DNA of 64,000 bases from contig JAFEUB010001120.1 of the NCBI GenBank assembly GCA_024529925.1, positions 1-64,000 on the forward strand, written 5' to 3'. Below, one piece after another: positions 11,598 to 23,221 of this stretch. The notes beneath the pieces were generated by a model. The model searched no databases. It saw only the letters and a list, made by a program, of their open reading frames with translations, and was not told the DNA's origin. Position 1 is the stretch's first letter. Each line of letters opens with the position of its first letter. The DNA comes from Ophthalmolycus amberensis. Lineage: Eukaryota; Chordata; Actinopteri; Perciformes; Zoarcidae. The translations under genes were made by a program, and so were the position numbers.

Positions 11598-11994
11598 TTT
11601 AGTGCTTTGTAGACGAGTCCAGACCTAATGGGTCTAATGTGATGCATTTGGGAAAGCAAGTACAGTAGAAACAAAGGCAGGATTTTTCGGATTTTATTAA
11701 ATCTCCCAACAAATGCAGATCAACCAAGAGCTCGCCATTCCATCCGCTCATCTGGAAGAAGAAATTATTTTATTTGTATAGCACTTTTCCCGCTGGGAGC
11801 ACAATATGCTTCCCATAAACACAAGAAAAAAAAATACATGCACAGAAATAATTATCAAACTGAAAATCAGACGGTTGCACAACAGAGCTGTATGTAAACA
11901 GGACTAGTTGTCAGGCGAAAAGGCAAGTATGTATAATAATGTGTCGCAAAGACAGGCTTTAAAAAGCAGAAAGTGTCAGCAGATGAACATTAAC

Positions 11995-14849
11995 TTAGAG
12001 ACTGGATGCAAAGCACAAGTAAGACTTTAAAGTGGATCCTAAAAGAAGAGTCTCCGTATTGTTGGAACGCTTGCCACCTGCTTGAACTGACACAATGAAC
12101 AGAGTTATGAGACGTGTAGTGATGACGTAGTTACCACAGTGGTAGAGTTTGTTCAGTTTCTGTATATCCAGATTGCTGAGGTGTGTTCTCTGACCCATGT
12201 GCACCCCGCTCTGCTTCGACAACACAGTTGGACCCCCACCCTGACTGAAGAAAAACCTGCAATAAAACAGAATCTCTTGTTCACCCCGACTTGGTGTTAA
12301 ATAATATCCAATCAAACAGTAGAAAGATCCATGATTAGTTACGATTAAATAAAAGACGACTGACGTCATTTAGTTAGACCTGAAGCAGTTCTAATGACCG
12401 GTGTGACTTACGGGCCATAGTGCATTATGGAGTTGTGGTCATACGGCAGGTTCAGAGTGTTTCCACGTTTCACCTTGAAGTACCCCTCTTTCCCTTTAAA
12501 AACAAATGACAGATTACTTTGGTCTTTTGCAGTCAAGTTAAGAATAAAGTAGCTTTGTCAAAATGTTTCATACCAATCTTCAGCACCGTTTTAGTTTTGT
12601 TGGTTGAATATTCATATATATATTTTTATTGTCTCATTTAAAAAGAAAGTCTGCTTGTGAAGCCTTTAACCTAAAAACATGATTTGTCAAAACAGAGTTC
12701 CCAGAGACAAAGTCGGCAGAATGCAGATACAAATTGGTGCTGGCTTGTGTTTCTCAAAAAGAGGGAATTGCAATAAATGAAGCGTTCACCTGCTTTGATG
12801 TTCTGCCACTGCACAGTGATGTGCTGATCACGGTCCCAGCGGCTGTGTTCATGATGCAGTCCCAGAGCATGAATGAGCTCATGGCAAAGATTCCCCACGC
12901 TGCATCTTTGGCTGAAATACAGCGACTGGATTCCTCCCTGACAACCGACGAAGGAGGCACAGCTACAGAGACACAGAGGCCAATAGGATAAGAGTCATAT
13001 TCACACAACAGTACAAAAAAGGTATTTTCCCCTCTTACCGCCGCTGGTATTAAGCCACGTAGTAAGTTCTGATTTATTTACATTTAGCCAGGATGCTCAT
13101 TTCTCTCCTCTGGTATACAGATAGGACCATTAAGAGTCATATTAAATGCAATCGCAAGAGTGGGTTTGCAGAGGGATATGCAAAATCCATTTCTTTGAGC
13201 AGGGATTAAGTGTCATGGAAAAAAACAAAAAAACATTCCATTTGGTGATGTGATTTTGTTGTCTTCTTTTTTTTTTTAAATGGCTGAAAGCTTGTTCAGT
13301 AGATCATCAATATGCACATTAAAAGTTTACATTTCTTTTTCCAGCAATTAATATGAAATCAAAGTGAAAATTCAGTCCAACCGGTCTGTGTGGAAGAAAA
13401 AAAAAAAAAGTGACCACATCGAGTTAGCCTTGTTGCCATACATTTTAGAGTTGGTTTTAAGATTCTACTGATTGATATAGAGCTTCTTAAAACAAACTTA
13501 AAAATCAGAGAGCTTAACTTGATTTGTTACTTTACCAGAGTGTTACAGTTTTACCAATAGAACACTCAAGTGTTAATTTGCAATTTGAGGTTTGAAAAGT
13601 ACTCTTTTATGAAAACAGATAATTATGATTTTAAAAAGACAAATATATATTTCTGCCTGGCTTTATTGTATTATGGGTGAACTGACCCTTTAAAAAAAAA
13701 AAGACACATTTCTCACCCTTCGCCATCCTTGATATTGAGGTAGTTATACTCTGTGGTGTGCTGTCTGAAGCGAATGCAGGAGACAGCCGATATCATCTTG
13801 AAGGCAGAGAGGATGTCAACCTCTCGATGAGCTGTCGAGTGAAAAAAAATAAATCAAAAGATAGTTTTGTGATCTGCACTCTAGCAGTCAGACACATTGG
13901 ATCAACAAAGACCCACCCAGCTCATAACTGATGGTGTAAGGCATGACGGCATCCACCCACAAAGACTCCACAGCATTCCTGTCCTCCTGGAAGTTATGAC
14001 AGATACACACCATTACTAGTTCCACACAAAAACTACATTTCAGTCTTAACGCTAATATTGAGTGAGAGAATATTAATATCAAGTGAGTTCCCCCTCATGT
14101 TTGAAATGTTCCTTCCAGTCTCTGGTTCATCTTACCGGAATCAAAATATCTCCCTCGTCGACAGTTTTGTTTTCTTGAAAGTCTGACATGATAAATAAAA
14201 AATAAAATAAAAATCAGTTACTGTACATCACATCTATGAAAAATATATTTTAAAATATATATATTTAACATATTTTAAGTTTACCTTCCAAGGTCTCTGC
14301 ACTGTCCCGCTGCGGCTCAAGCATTGAAGTCACGTTACCTGCAGAAAGCTGAGAATTGAATCACCGTTTTTAAACCCAAAGTCTGAAAGAAACCAAGAGG
14401 CACCGACCTGCTGCAGGACTAGTCCCATTCTGGGTGTGATTCAAGGGGATGACGTCAACTGAATGAGTGAAATCAGTTAAATGCTGGTTATTCTATGTCG
14501 ATTTATTTTGGCATGTTCTTTGCGTGTAAAATATACCAGACGATCTACCTTGCAAAGCTGCTGTCGGGGCTGGCTTGGACACATCAAGCGTAGAAGTGAC
14601 AGTCATATTATCTATGAAAATACGAGAATTCCTCATCAACAATGTGTGCGTTTGTGTAAAAATAAGTGAAAATCAGTGCGGCCAAAACAAACCTGTGGAG
14701 TGACTGGAAGCCTCCTGGGTTGGATGTACGGGTACACCACCAACAGCTGCATGAAGAGAAAGAGAACACGATCAGCATTGTTCAGCACAAGATGTGGTTT
14801 GAATGCTTGAGTTACCTGTCGCCGCGCAGATGAAGACCAGAAACCACAT
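11995..14849 (-). CDS. Astacin-family zinc metalloprotease, intact copy B (12 exons, 302 aa)
   Basis: Exons (minus): 14849-14816, 14746-14693, 14569-14549, 14458-14408, 14338-14285, 14182-14136, 13986-13917, 13831-13717, 12962-12790, 12493-12412, 12256-12135, 12080-11995. All are GT-AG and in phase over 909 bases. Residues 1-13 form a short hydrophobic signal peptide and are followed by a pro-region ending in EGDILIP. The catalytic domain runs from about residue 88. HELIHALGLHHEH (176-188) gives the three zinc His and catalytic Glu of HExxHxxGxxH, then SRWDRD. SIMHYG (228-233) is the Met-turn with its zinc-side Tyr. C129-C274 and C150-C169 fit the usual astacin disulfides; C156 and C175 are extra. 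There is no EGF, CUB or MAM domain. It is probably a secreted endopeptidase of the hatching-enzyme/ovastacin kind; the substrate is unknown. The first three exons are the least certain. Confidence 0.85.
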
Positions 14850-14899
14850 AGTGCCACACGACTTGAACAAGGACAGACGCTGTGAACCCAAACGCCTCA

Positions 14900-16452
14900 G
14901 CTGGCTGTCCTTAAAGAGATCTGATAACCATCACCAGGTGTGATCACTTCCCACTGATTATGAGCTCCAGACTGGAGTGCAGAGGGCGCCATGCTTTTGG
15001 TGTTTGCAGTTACTCTGCTTTTCCTTTCTGTTGCCGTGTTTCAGTTCTTTGTGTGCAGGCGTCGGGATGGATTCACAATTGTTCCAAGTCAGTCCTAAAG
15101 TCTTCACAGTTAGGTGTCCAACGCTGGCTGTAATCATTCCCTCTGTTCACACTGGCCATTCAAACAGCCATTGGTAAGGTTTCTCAATGAGGTTTTGGTG
15201 TAAGTGATGGGGGACCAAATCCATCCAAATCCAAATCTGTGAAAAACAGTAGACAAATAAAGTAGGTCTCCATATCGACATGTTACATTAAACACACATT
15301 TTTGTAAAATGCACATGTGTTTTTTCTCTCCTCTTCAACTCTCTTACTTACTTGACTTGGCAATGAACTTTAAAAACTGCTGAAGCCACATCTTAGCTTT
15401 AGATAAATTGTGTAATACATTTTTTGTACAGAAGAAGGACTGTTGTTTGTGCCCCCCACCCCACCATTGAAAGCAGCTGGTTTCAATGCTTATGTGGGCA
15501 CCGAACTAAGGAAAATTCTGAACTTATCCTTTAAAGTATTTTTTAAGTGCATTTTCCAACGTCAGTGTTGAGCCCATGTTGTGGTTTTTATTCTTTATAA
15601 ACTTGCCTGATGCATTTAGAAATGTTCAAAATATTTTTCTCATGCTCTTGTGAGAGATTCGTGGGTGGCGAAAGCCATATGTGGTCAATACTCAAAAATG
15701 GATGTAGAGGAGGGGAATTGTGGTGTTTTAGGGGTCTAACAGGCTGCCCGTGTAATTGCACTATTCCTGAGTTTGGATTGGGAACTTTGTTGATGCCGAA
15801 AATGATACAAACAAATCTCAAGAAGTTCCCATTTCTCAAATAAATGTACACAAATTAAGAATTTGCAATATTGAAAATAAGACTGTCTTACCCTTGAATG
15901 CACATTAGTCTTACATCCTTTCTGCCAGGTAAATGAAGGCTAGCCGGTAAGAGACTCTTGTACAGTGGACAGTGTGTGCTCTTAGCTCCTCCTACTGTAG
16001 GTCGTCTGTCAGACAGGTTTAATGTACAAGTGGCAGCACAATGGTTGTTAGATGGAGTGCCTAGTGTGTTCGCTCTGTATTGTTGTAAAACCGCTGTTAT
16101 CGTAGAGAAACTGTTGCAGTAATTTAATACTCTGAGGAATGTTAATATGATACACACTATTTGTGTAACACCTTTCATATAACAAATGTAGCACAGAGTG
16201 CTACACAGCAAAGGAACAGAAAAAAAACACTTTATGAAGTATCTTATAGAGTCCTGCCATCACAGTAAAAGTATACAGCGTATGTAGGAATATTATGGTG
16301 GTACAAAAGGTCTATTTCTGCTTGAGTTGAAATACATTTAGTGACCGCTACATCAGTCACCCATAAACACATTTGGTTGAATACATTTTGTAACCACAAT
16401 TCAAAGTGAGTCAAAAATATTTTGGTTTTAAAAGAGACAAGTTATTTAAATA
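14900..16452. other. Non-coding stretch upstream of astacin copy B
   Basis: Equivalent of 3300-4853 in unit A, nearly identical. No exon or RNA gene is recognised. It should contain the copy B promoter, but no element could be assigned from sequence alone. Confidence 0.5.
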
Positions 16453-16460
16453 AAAAAAAT

Positions 16461-17991
16461 TAGTGCTGGGCAACGATTACAATTTTTAATCGCGATTAAT
16501 CGCATGGATTTTTTGCGATTAATCGCATTGTTATGTCAAAGTTCAACAATGAATTCAAAAGTAGTGTATTGCGTACTTTTATTTTAAAAGTACTGCTATA
16601 TGAACAAAAGGTCAATAACATTTGGTTTACAAACACTTGAGGTTATTGTTAACAGCAGTATTCCCTTTACACCAGGGGTCTCAAACTCAAGGCCCGCGGG
16701 CCGAATCCGGACCGCCACGTCATTTTATGTGGCCCGCGAATCCGCCAGCAAAAAAATAAAATAAAATTTAAAAAAAATAAAATTAATTAAGTTAGACTTG
16801 ATAATGAAAATAGCCCCATAGTCGAAATGATGAGATAGAAAGTCATAACTATGATAGAAAGTCATAATTCTGAGATAGAAAGTAGAAGTTATGATATAGA
16901 AAGTCATAATTATGAGATACTTAAACACACAGTCACAGAAGCAGCTCTTTGGCTGGTTACTGTACACTTGACATGGAAATGTATGTGAGTACATTGAAGA
17001 CTACTTTAAACTGGCTTTAAAACACATGAAATACTTCACGTGATATTGTGCAAACGCACCCTTGAAAGGATTTTAAGCTTTGAACAAAGTTATTGTAAGA
17101 ACTTGTTTGATATTTGTCTTTGATATTTTCCTTAATAGTTTGATCTTTGACAGAGTAATGTGGGTTTCTTAACCCTAAATTAAAAGGATTTAAGTTATAA
17201 CAGAAATGTGCTGAAATATATTTTTACATTTATATAACTATGTACAATATTTTTACACTTGAATAAACAATAATCAAATGCAGAGACAGTTATTTACCAA
17301 TATGTTAGGGAGTAGTTACATTTACAACCGGCCCTTTGAGGGAAACCATGATGCTGATGTGGCCCAGAGTGAAAATGAGTTTGAGACCCCTGCCAGTAGC
17401 AGTTCTATCTCTTCACTATCTGTGCTCAGTGTGTGACTGTATGTGAAACGTTCCACTGCTGTGCAACAGGAATAAAATGTTTCAGCAAAAATGTCTGTCT
17501 TCATGACAGTCAGAGCATGTGAATGCAGCTCTACTGTTCATCAATATAATGCTGTAACTCCGAGGTAATGATGGTGACCCAGCGATCAAAGAATATACAC
17601 TTTATGAAGAATTTAGGTGTATTTTCCCTTTAACTCACGAGATGCAGCATGTTTTATACTTAATGTGAATATAATTCATACTTTGTTGGCATCTTATTCT
17701 GAAAACAGGATGTCCGTCTGAAGAAACCGGATGTTGTCTCACGTTAATCTGTCCGTTAACTCCTTCGCTCGCTCCCGATCTGTGCCGTTTACCGTGAATT
17801 TCAGCATCTAGGTGCACTAAAGTGTAAGTATCTGCTGACTTTACCGCAGCGATGTCCAGTCGTCTCCATTCCTCCACCGCTGCCAGTGAGCAACGGACTT
17901 TCAAAATAAAAAAAATTGAAATGCGTTAACACGCTGTAAAATAATTGTCGGCGTTAATTAATGCATTAACGCGTTAACTTGCCCAGCACTA
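16461..17991. mobile_element. Non-autonomous hAT-type DNA transposon (unit B)
   Basis: Same element as 4862-6381, with the same termini and the same 8-bp target duplication AAAAAAAT (16453-16460, 17992-17999). The left end here keeps a more complete TTAATCGCGATTAATCGC block than the unit A copy. A shared insertion site shows that the insertion came before the duplication. Confidence 0.85.
16673..17392. mobile_element. Nested short hAT-like element (unit B)
   Basis: Same 17-bp terminal inverted repeats and 720-bp length as the unit A element at 5063-5782, nested at the same position. Confidence 0.75.
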
Positions 17992-18086
17992 AAAAAAATA
18001 TAAAATATAAATTTGACTGTGTCTTTAAGGCTAAACTAATTTATACACAGCACTACAGATGGAAGGCTATTCAGAGTGCTCTACAG

Positions 18087-18996
18087 CAGTGATTCTCAAC
18101 TGGTGGGTCGCGACCCAAAAGTGGTTCGCGGACCCGTTTTCAGTGGGTCGCGGGCCTTTGTGATTTTATTTTGAAGGGCATTTTTTATGCAGCGGAATTA
18201 TTCCAGCATTTACGGCACTTGTTCAGCGGTGCAGGAAAAACACCGACCAATGCGTTGTGAATCACATCACGTGATGCAGCTCAGCCAATCAAATATGAGT
18301 ATTCTGACAAGTTTCCTGACTTGAGTGAGATGTACACACACCGTGACACACGGGGAGACGAGGAGAGAGAGACAGCAGAGCAGGACTGTTGAGCTGTGAG
18401 ATGTGAAAGTCAAATTATAGAATGATCTCCAAAAGAGAGAAATGACCAGAGAGACCAGAGTCATTAGACTCTGACTGGACAGACTCATAGAGGTGAATTC
18501 TTCAAACACTAATTTCTCTTTTTAGTAGATGAGAAAAATATAATATTATGGCTTTTTCACTTCACACTGAATGAACTGAATTTAAAGCTGCAGGGCAATT
18601 CAGTGAAAATAAGTTTTCTAAATTGAATTTCGTTACGTAATTTATTTTTTAATCCAGCTGTTATTTTACTTGAAATGAGAAGAACATTTATTTATGTATT
18701 TCTATGTATTATTTATAATCCATCCAGTTACATTTGAAAAATGAGAATAATAATTGTTAAAATATAATTGATGTGTACTTTCTTTATTTGATTTGACAGT
18801 TTACTACACAGAGACGTTACTACTACTAGACTTCTTGAATATAGATATACCCAAATTATATATATATAAATTATATATATATATATATAATTATATATTA
18901 TATTATATATATATATATATAATTTGGGCCGTGGGTCCCGGCTTGTCATTAAGGGGTGATGGTGGGTCCCGCAGCCAGACCAGTTGAGAACCAGTG
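18087..18996. mobile_element. Second hAT-type element (unit B)
   Basis: Counterpart of 6477-7377 with the same CTCTACAG target duplication (18079-18086, 18997-19004). It keeps the GTGGGTCGCGGGCC segment near the left end that unit A has lost. Confidence 0.85.
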
Positions 18997-19275
18997 CTCT
19001 ACAGCAGCATAGAAACACATTTAAAAAGGCGAAAAGTTTCAAAATAAGAGGATATGCATTACTTTACTGAAAACTAGTTAATGTTTTATGCTCCAATTTA
19101 AATTAGCTGACAAATTCAGCAGACCTCGGTGATTCAGTCAGCTCGCGTCACAGATGAGTTTAGAATCTACAAGCTGCTTTGTTTTGACTTTGGGAACAGA
19201 GTAAACCTGTCCCAGATGACCTGAGGGGTCCGGATGCTTCATGAAGTAACTCAGATGCATTAAGGCCCGAGACCA

Positions 19276-20305
19276 TTGTAGCGTGAGCGGCTCCTGCCCC
19301 GTTTCTAGGCGGGGAAGTAGTTCGCACCTAACACGGTGGTTACTCCGTCGGCTGCTCCACCTGTGAGGATATGCGTTCCTGCTGCAGGTCTCAGAACAAT
19401 ACCTTCGGCCTTTTATCTCACCCCGTAGCTAAATCGTTAGGATTTCGGAATTAATTGTCTTCTTGAAAGTCTTTTAGGGCTAATGCCCTAGGCGCTCTCA
19501 ATGGGATGTAACCCTAACACCCTGTATGTAATAGTTATGTACATCGTCTATACTTTACTATTGCCTATTGTGAACATTCTCACCATTTATGACTAACACT
19601 GCCAAGTCTTCACCCAGGGAACTCACCTTAAGCTCCTCTGCATGTTTCAGTCGTCACATCTTATCGCACCATTAACGGACAGGGGAAGTGGGGTACATTG
19701 TTTTAAAGGACCAGAACACTGTTTTGGTTTCAGTCACTTACTAATGGTAAGGCTGTGTTTTTATTTCTGTTTTTTCACACAAGATTCACATACAACAATT
19801 TCAATTAAATGAAACAGTATCAGTGGCTACAAGAACTCATTCTAGCATTCCTCTCTGTCAGCCTTCGCTGATTTTGTAATGAGGTCTTCTTCTGTCAGCT
19901 CTCTGACATTCCCATTCTCTATTTGGGGTCGGGAGAAGGCCCCCAAACTCACAGTTTTTCTGTTGCTTTTTATGCTGCTCTAAGGCCGGCACCTCCTTCA
20001 TTTCATGTGTCACTCACACATGAGTCCTCCTCTTTCTGAGCTGACACAGAATGTAACTGGTGGTAACTGGTTTGATCCTGCTAGAACCAGAAGCACTATA
20101 AGGCTCAAGTGACTATTTCAAACAAAGTGTCTAACTCCAAACAGTTTATATGTTAAATCACAGCGATCATAAAATAAAACAATTCACATTATGATGGTTA
20201 TAAAAAGTCTAAACAAGCTATATGTTGTGCTGGTTATACTTTGAAATCAAAAGGGTTACAGGTTATAATAGCTATACTTTTATGCTTTCATACTTTTCTA
20301 CGATC
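19276..20305. other. Unassigned stretch of unit B
   Basis: Counterpart of 7663-8690. It carries the same small hairpin-capable motifs, and no gene is recognised. Confidence 0.4.
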
Positions 20306-20472
20306 TTTCTACACCATTTAGTGCTTTGTAGACAAGTCCAGACCTAATGGGTCTAATGTGATGCATTTGGGCCAGCAGGTACAGTAGAAACAAACAGGCA
20401 GGATTTTTAGGATTTAGGATTTTAGGACAAATGCAGATCAACCAAGAGCTCGCCATTTCATCTGCTCATCTG

Positions 20473-20523
20473 GAAGAAGAAGAAGAAGAAGAAGAAGAAG
20501 AAGAAGAAGAAGAAGAAGAAGAA
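20473..20523. repeat. (GAA)n microsatellite (unit B)
   Basis: About 17 GAA units at the tail of the unit B LINE, two fewer than in unit A. Confidence 0.9.
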
Positions 20524-21157
20524 GGCAAGGCAAGGCAAGGCAAGTTTATTTGTATAGCACATTTCAACAACAAGGTAATTCAAAGTGCTTCACATAAAAC
20601 CATTAAAAGCATCAAAACATAAGGCAAAAGAAAAGGAGATTTAAAAACAATTAAGAACATTCATTAAAACATTAAAAAACAGTGTAAGAAATAAAATGCA
20701 GTAGTAAAATGCAGAAATGCAGGAAATTGATTAATATATTAATTGAATGTGGTTCAATTAAAGGCAGCAGCAAACAGAAAAGTCTTCAATCTTGATTTAA
20801 ATGAGCTGAGGGTCTCAGCAGACCTGCAGCTTTCTGGGACTTTGTTCCAGATATGTGGAGCAGAAAAACTGAACGCTGCTTCTCCATGTTTAGTTCTGAG
20901 TCTGGGAACAGAAAGTAGACCGGTCCCAGACGACCTGAGGGGTCGGGATGGTTCATAAGGTAGCAGCAGATCAGAGATGTATTTTGGCCCTAAAACCATT
21001 CAGTGCTTTGTAAACCAACAGCAGGATTTTAAAGTCAATTCTTTGTTGGACAGGAAGCCAGTGCAAAGACCTCAGAACTGGAGTGATGTGATCCACCCTC
21101 CTGGTCTTAGTGAGGACTCGAGCTGCAGCGTTCTGAATCAGCTGCAGCTTTCTGACG
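20524..21157 (-). mobile_element. 5'-truncated CR1/L2-like LINE (unit B)
   Basis: Same fragment as 8911-9542. One extra A in the run near 20993 splits the C-terminal reverse-transcriptase reading frame, which is open in unit A. A GAA tract (21158-21193) and a second short LINE/SINE tail follow. Confidence 0.8.
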
Positions 21158-21460
21158 GAAGAAGAAGAAGAAGAAGAAGAAGAAGAAGAAGAAATTATTT
21201 TATTTGTATAGCACTTTTCCCACTGGGAGCACAAAGTGCTTCCCATAAACACCACAAGAAAAAATATAAAAGCAGCAAAAGCTGCAAGTCTTTTGTACTT
21301 TTTAAAGGATTATCAATCGAAGGGCTTTTCACCCTACTGTACTCGTACAAAGTGAGACGTAGAGTTTAACATTGCAACACTGCAACACATTTATTTAGTC
21401 AGAGATGACACATAGATAAACAAGCATTCACTTGACCACTAACATTCACACTCATACACC

Positions 21461-22498
21461 TTAGGCACAGCTTGGTGTTTGGTGTTTCTGAAGGATCTTC
21501 TTCAGGACACTGTGGATGCTGGTCACAAATATCCCATTTCCTTCTTTGGTGAAGTGCACTCCATCTGCCGCAAATATTTTCCAGTTGTATCTCAGGTGGG
21601 GCTGTTCAATCACTTCGCCGTCACAGTTGCTAACAGCCTTTCTTGATGCTATTGTTGACGATCTTCCTGTCAAAATTCACTTTCCCTGGCTGTCCGTATC
21701 TCCACGCTTGACGCTCGTTGATGCAGGAATATGCTATTTTCATTTGAGGAAACTTTGCGTGGAGCTGCATCAGGTCCTTTGTAATTCTGGATGCAAGTTC
21801 TTTGGCGGGCGACAACCCCAGATCGTTGCCACCGACATGGATCACCAAAATGTGAGGGGGACTTTGAGTTTTCAACTCGACGTAAAAACTGGGTAGGACG
21901 CCGCTCCAGCGCCGTCCTCCTTTACCGAACCACTCAACTTTGGCATCGAGTCCGAAGTTCTCCCCGAAGTTCTGATACGCTCCTTCCTCCCCTCGTTGAA
22001 CGTAACTAGACCCGATGATCCAAATCTCAGGTCTTGTCTTAGACTTCATGTCCACCTTTTTCTTAGGAGAGCTCTCAGAGGAGAGATCTGGGAAGGAGAT
22101 CCTTGGGAATATTTTTCTGCCTTGGGAACAGTGACCAGAAGAGCTTTCTACCGGAGGTGTACCTTCCAGGATCTTCCTCTTCTTCACAGGGCAGGAGATC
22201 TCTGGGATCATTTCGAGGTCTTGACGGATTTCTCCAAAGGTCTTTTTAAACTAGTTGTATCTCTAGTAATCTTCCTCTTCTTCCTTTCGGGGGAAGTGCT
22301 GTCTGGGCTGCGTTTGCGACTTAGTGAAACCTCGGCGAAAGCCCTCTTTCTTTTTTCCAGAGCAATTGTAGCAAAAGGATGCTGCATCCTCTGAGCAGGA
22401 CCCACAACTAAGTAGTCCAAAGACTTTGAGAGCTGGCTTTCTCTGACGACTTGAAAGTTCATGTTAGAAGAGGCAATGAAGCTGGACTTCTCGCACAT
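21461..22498 (-). mobile_element. Transposon-type SGNH-hydrolase ORF (unit B, frame-broken)
   Basis: Counterpart of 9822-10868. The SGNH ORF (22211 to 21630) is longer here, because the two-base loss of unit A is absent. A one-base insertion near 21644 instead shifts the last part, which holds DGVHFT (21673 to 21461). The upstream K/R/S-rich ORF (22498 to 22208) overlaps the SGNH start by ATGA, as in unit A. The two copies are thus broken at different places. Confidence 0.6.
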
Positions 22499-22686
22499 TT
22501 AGTAATCAAACAAGTTTTTGAAAAGACAGTTAGAAGTGAGGTCTTGACTTGTGGACTGATACAATGAAGCTTTAATGTGGGTTCTGTATTCTGGAATGAC
22601 ATTCATATTCCACAGAACTCTGGTGAGACAGATGATGCTATTGTGATACAGTACTTGTGTTCCGAAGTATTTACCGTCACCTAAAC

Positions 22687-22810
22687 CAGGGGTCGGCAAC
22701 CTTTTCTAGTCAAAGAGCCATTTTGCTCTATTTTCCACCAAATAAAATTTGTCTGGAGCCGCAAAAGCTATTTGATATCACAGCTTATAAAGTTTTGTAC
22801 ATAGTTATAT
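22687..22810. mobile_element. Single end of a hAT-like element (unit B)
   Basis: Counterpart of 11060-11180, beginning CAGGGGTCGGCAACC. No opposite end is visible. Confidence 0.5.
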
Positions 22811-23221
22811 TATATATACAAAAACTATAGTTTGTTGTATTTATAAAATCATGGAACACGAATAAAGACAATTCTTGACATGTTACCGGTTCGAACAATA
22901 TCAAACTCTTATGAAGGAGAGTTTGCTGCAGCAGTTGAGAAATCATCTCCAGCGTGATACTTTTCAGCAAGTGCTGTGTGTTTGTTCTGGAAGTGCCAGT
23001 CAACATTACATTGTTTGCACATCAAGCATACAGGTAAGCTAATTTGACACATTAGATGACAAATTCAACAGACCTCAGTGATTCAGTCAGCTCGTGTCAC
23101 AGATTAGTTTAGAATCTACAAGCTGCTTTGTTTTGACTTTGGGAACAGAGTAAACCTGTCCCAGATGACCTGAGGGGTCCGGATGCTTCATGAAGTAACT
23201 CGGATGCATTAAGGCCCGAGA

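Larger units (their letters stand above)
11594..23221. repeat. Tandem duplication unit B (about 11.6 kb)
   Basis: A full second copy of unit A in the same orientation, with the same order of protease gene, transposons, LINE fragment and SGNH ORF. It is about 35 bp longer than unit A because of scattered small indels and microsatellite length changes. Confidence 0.95.
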
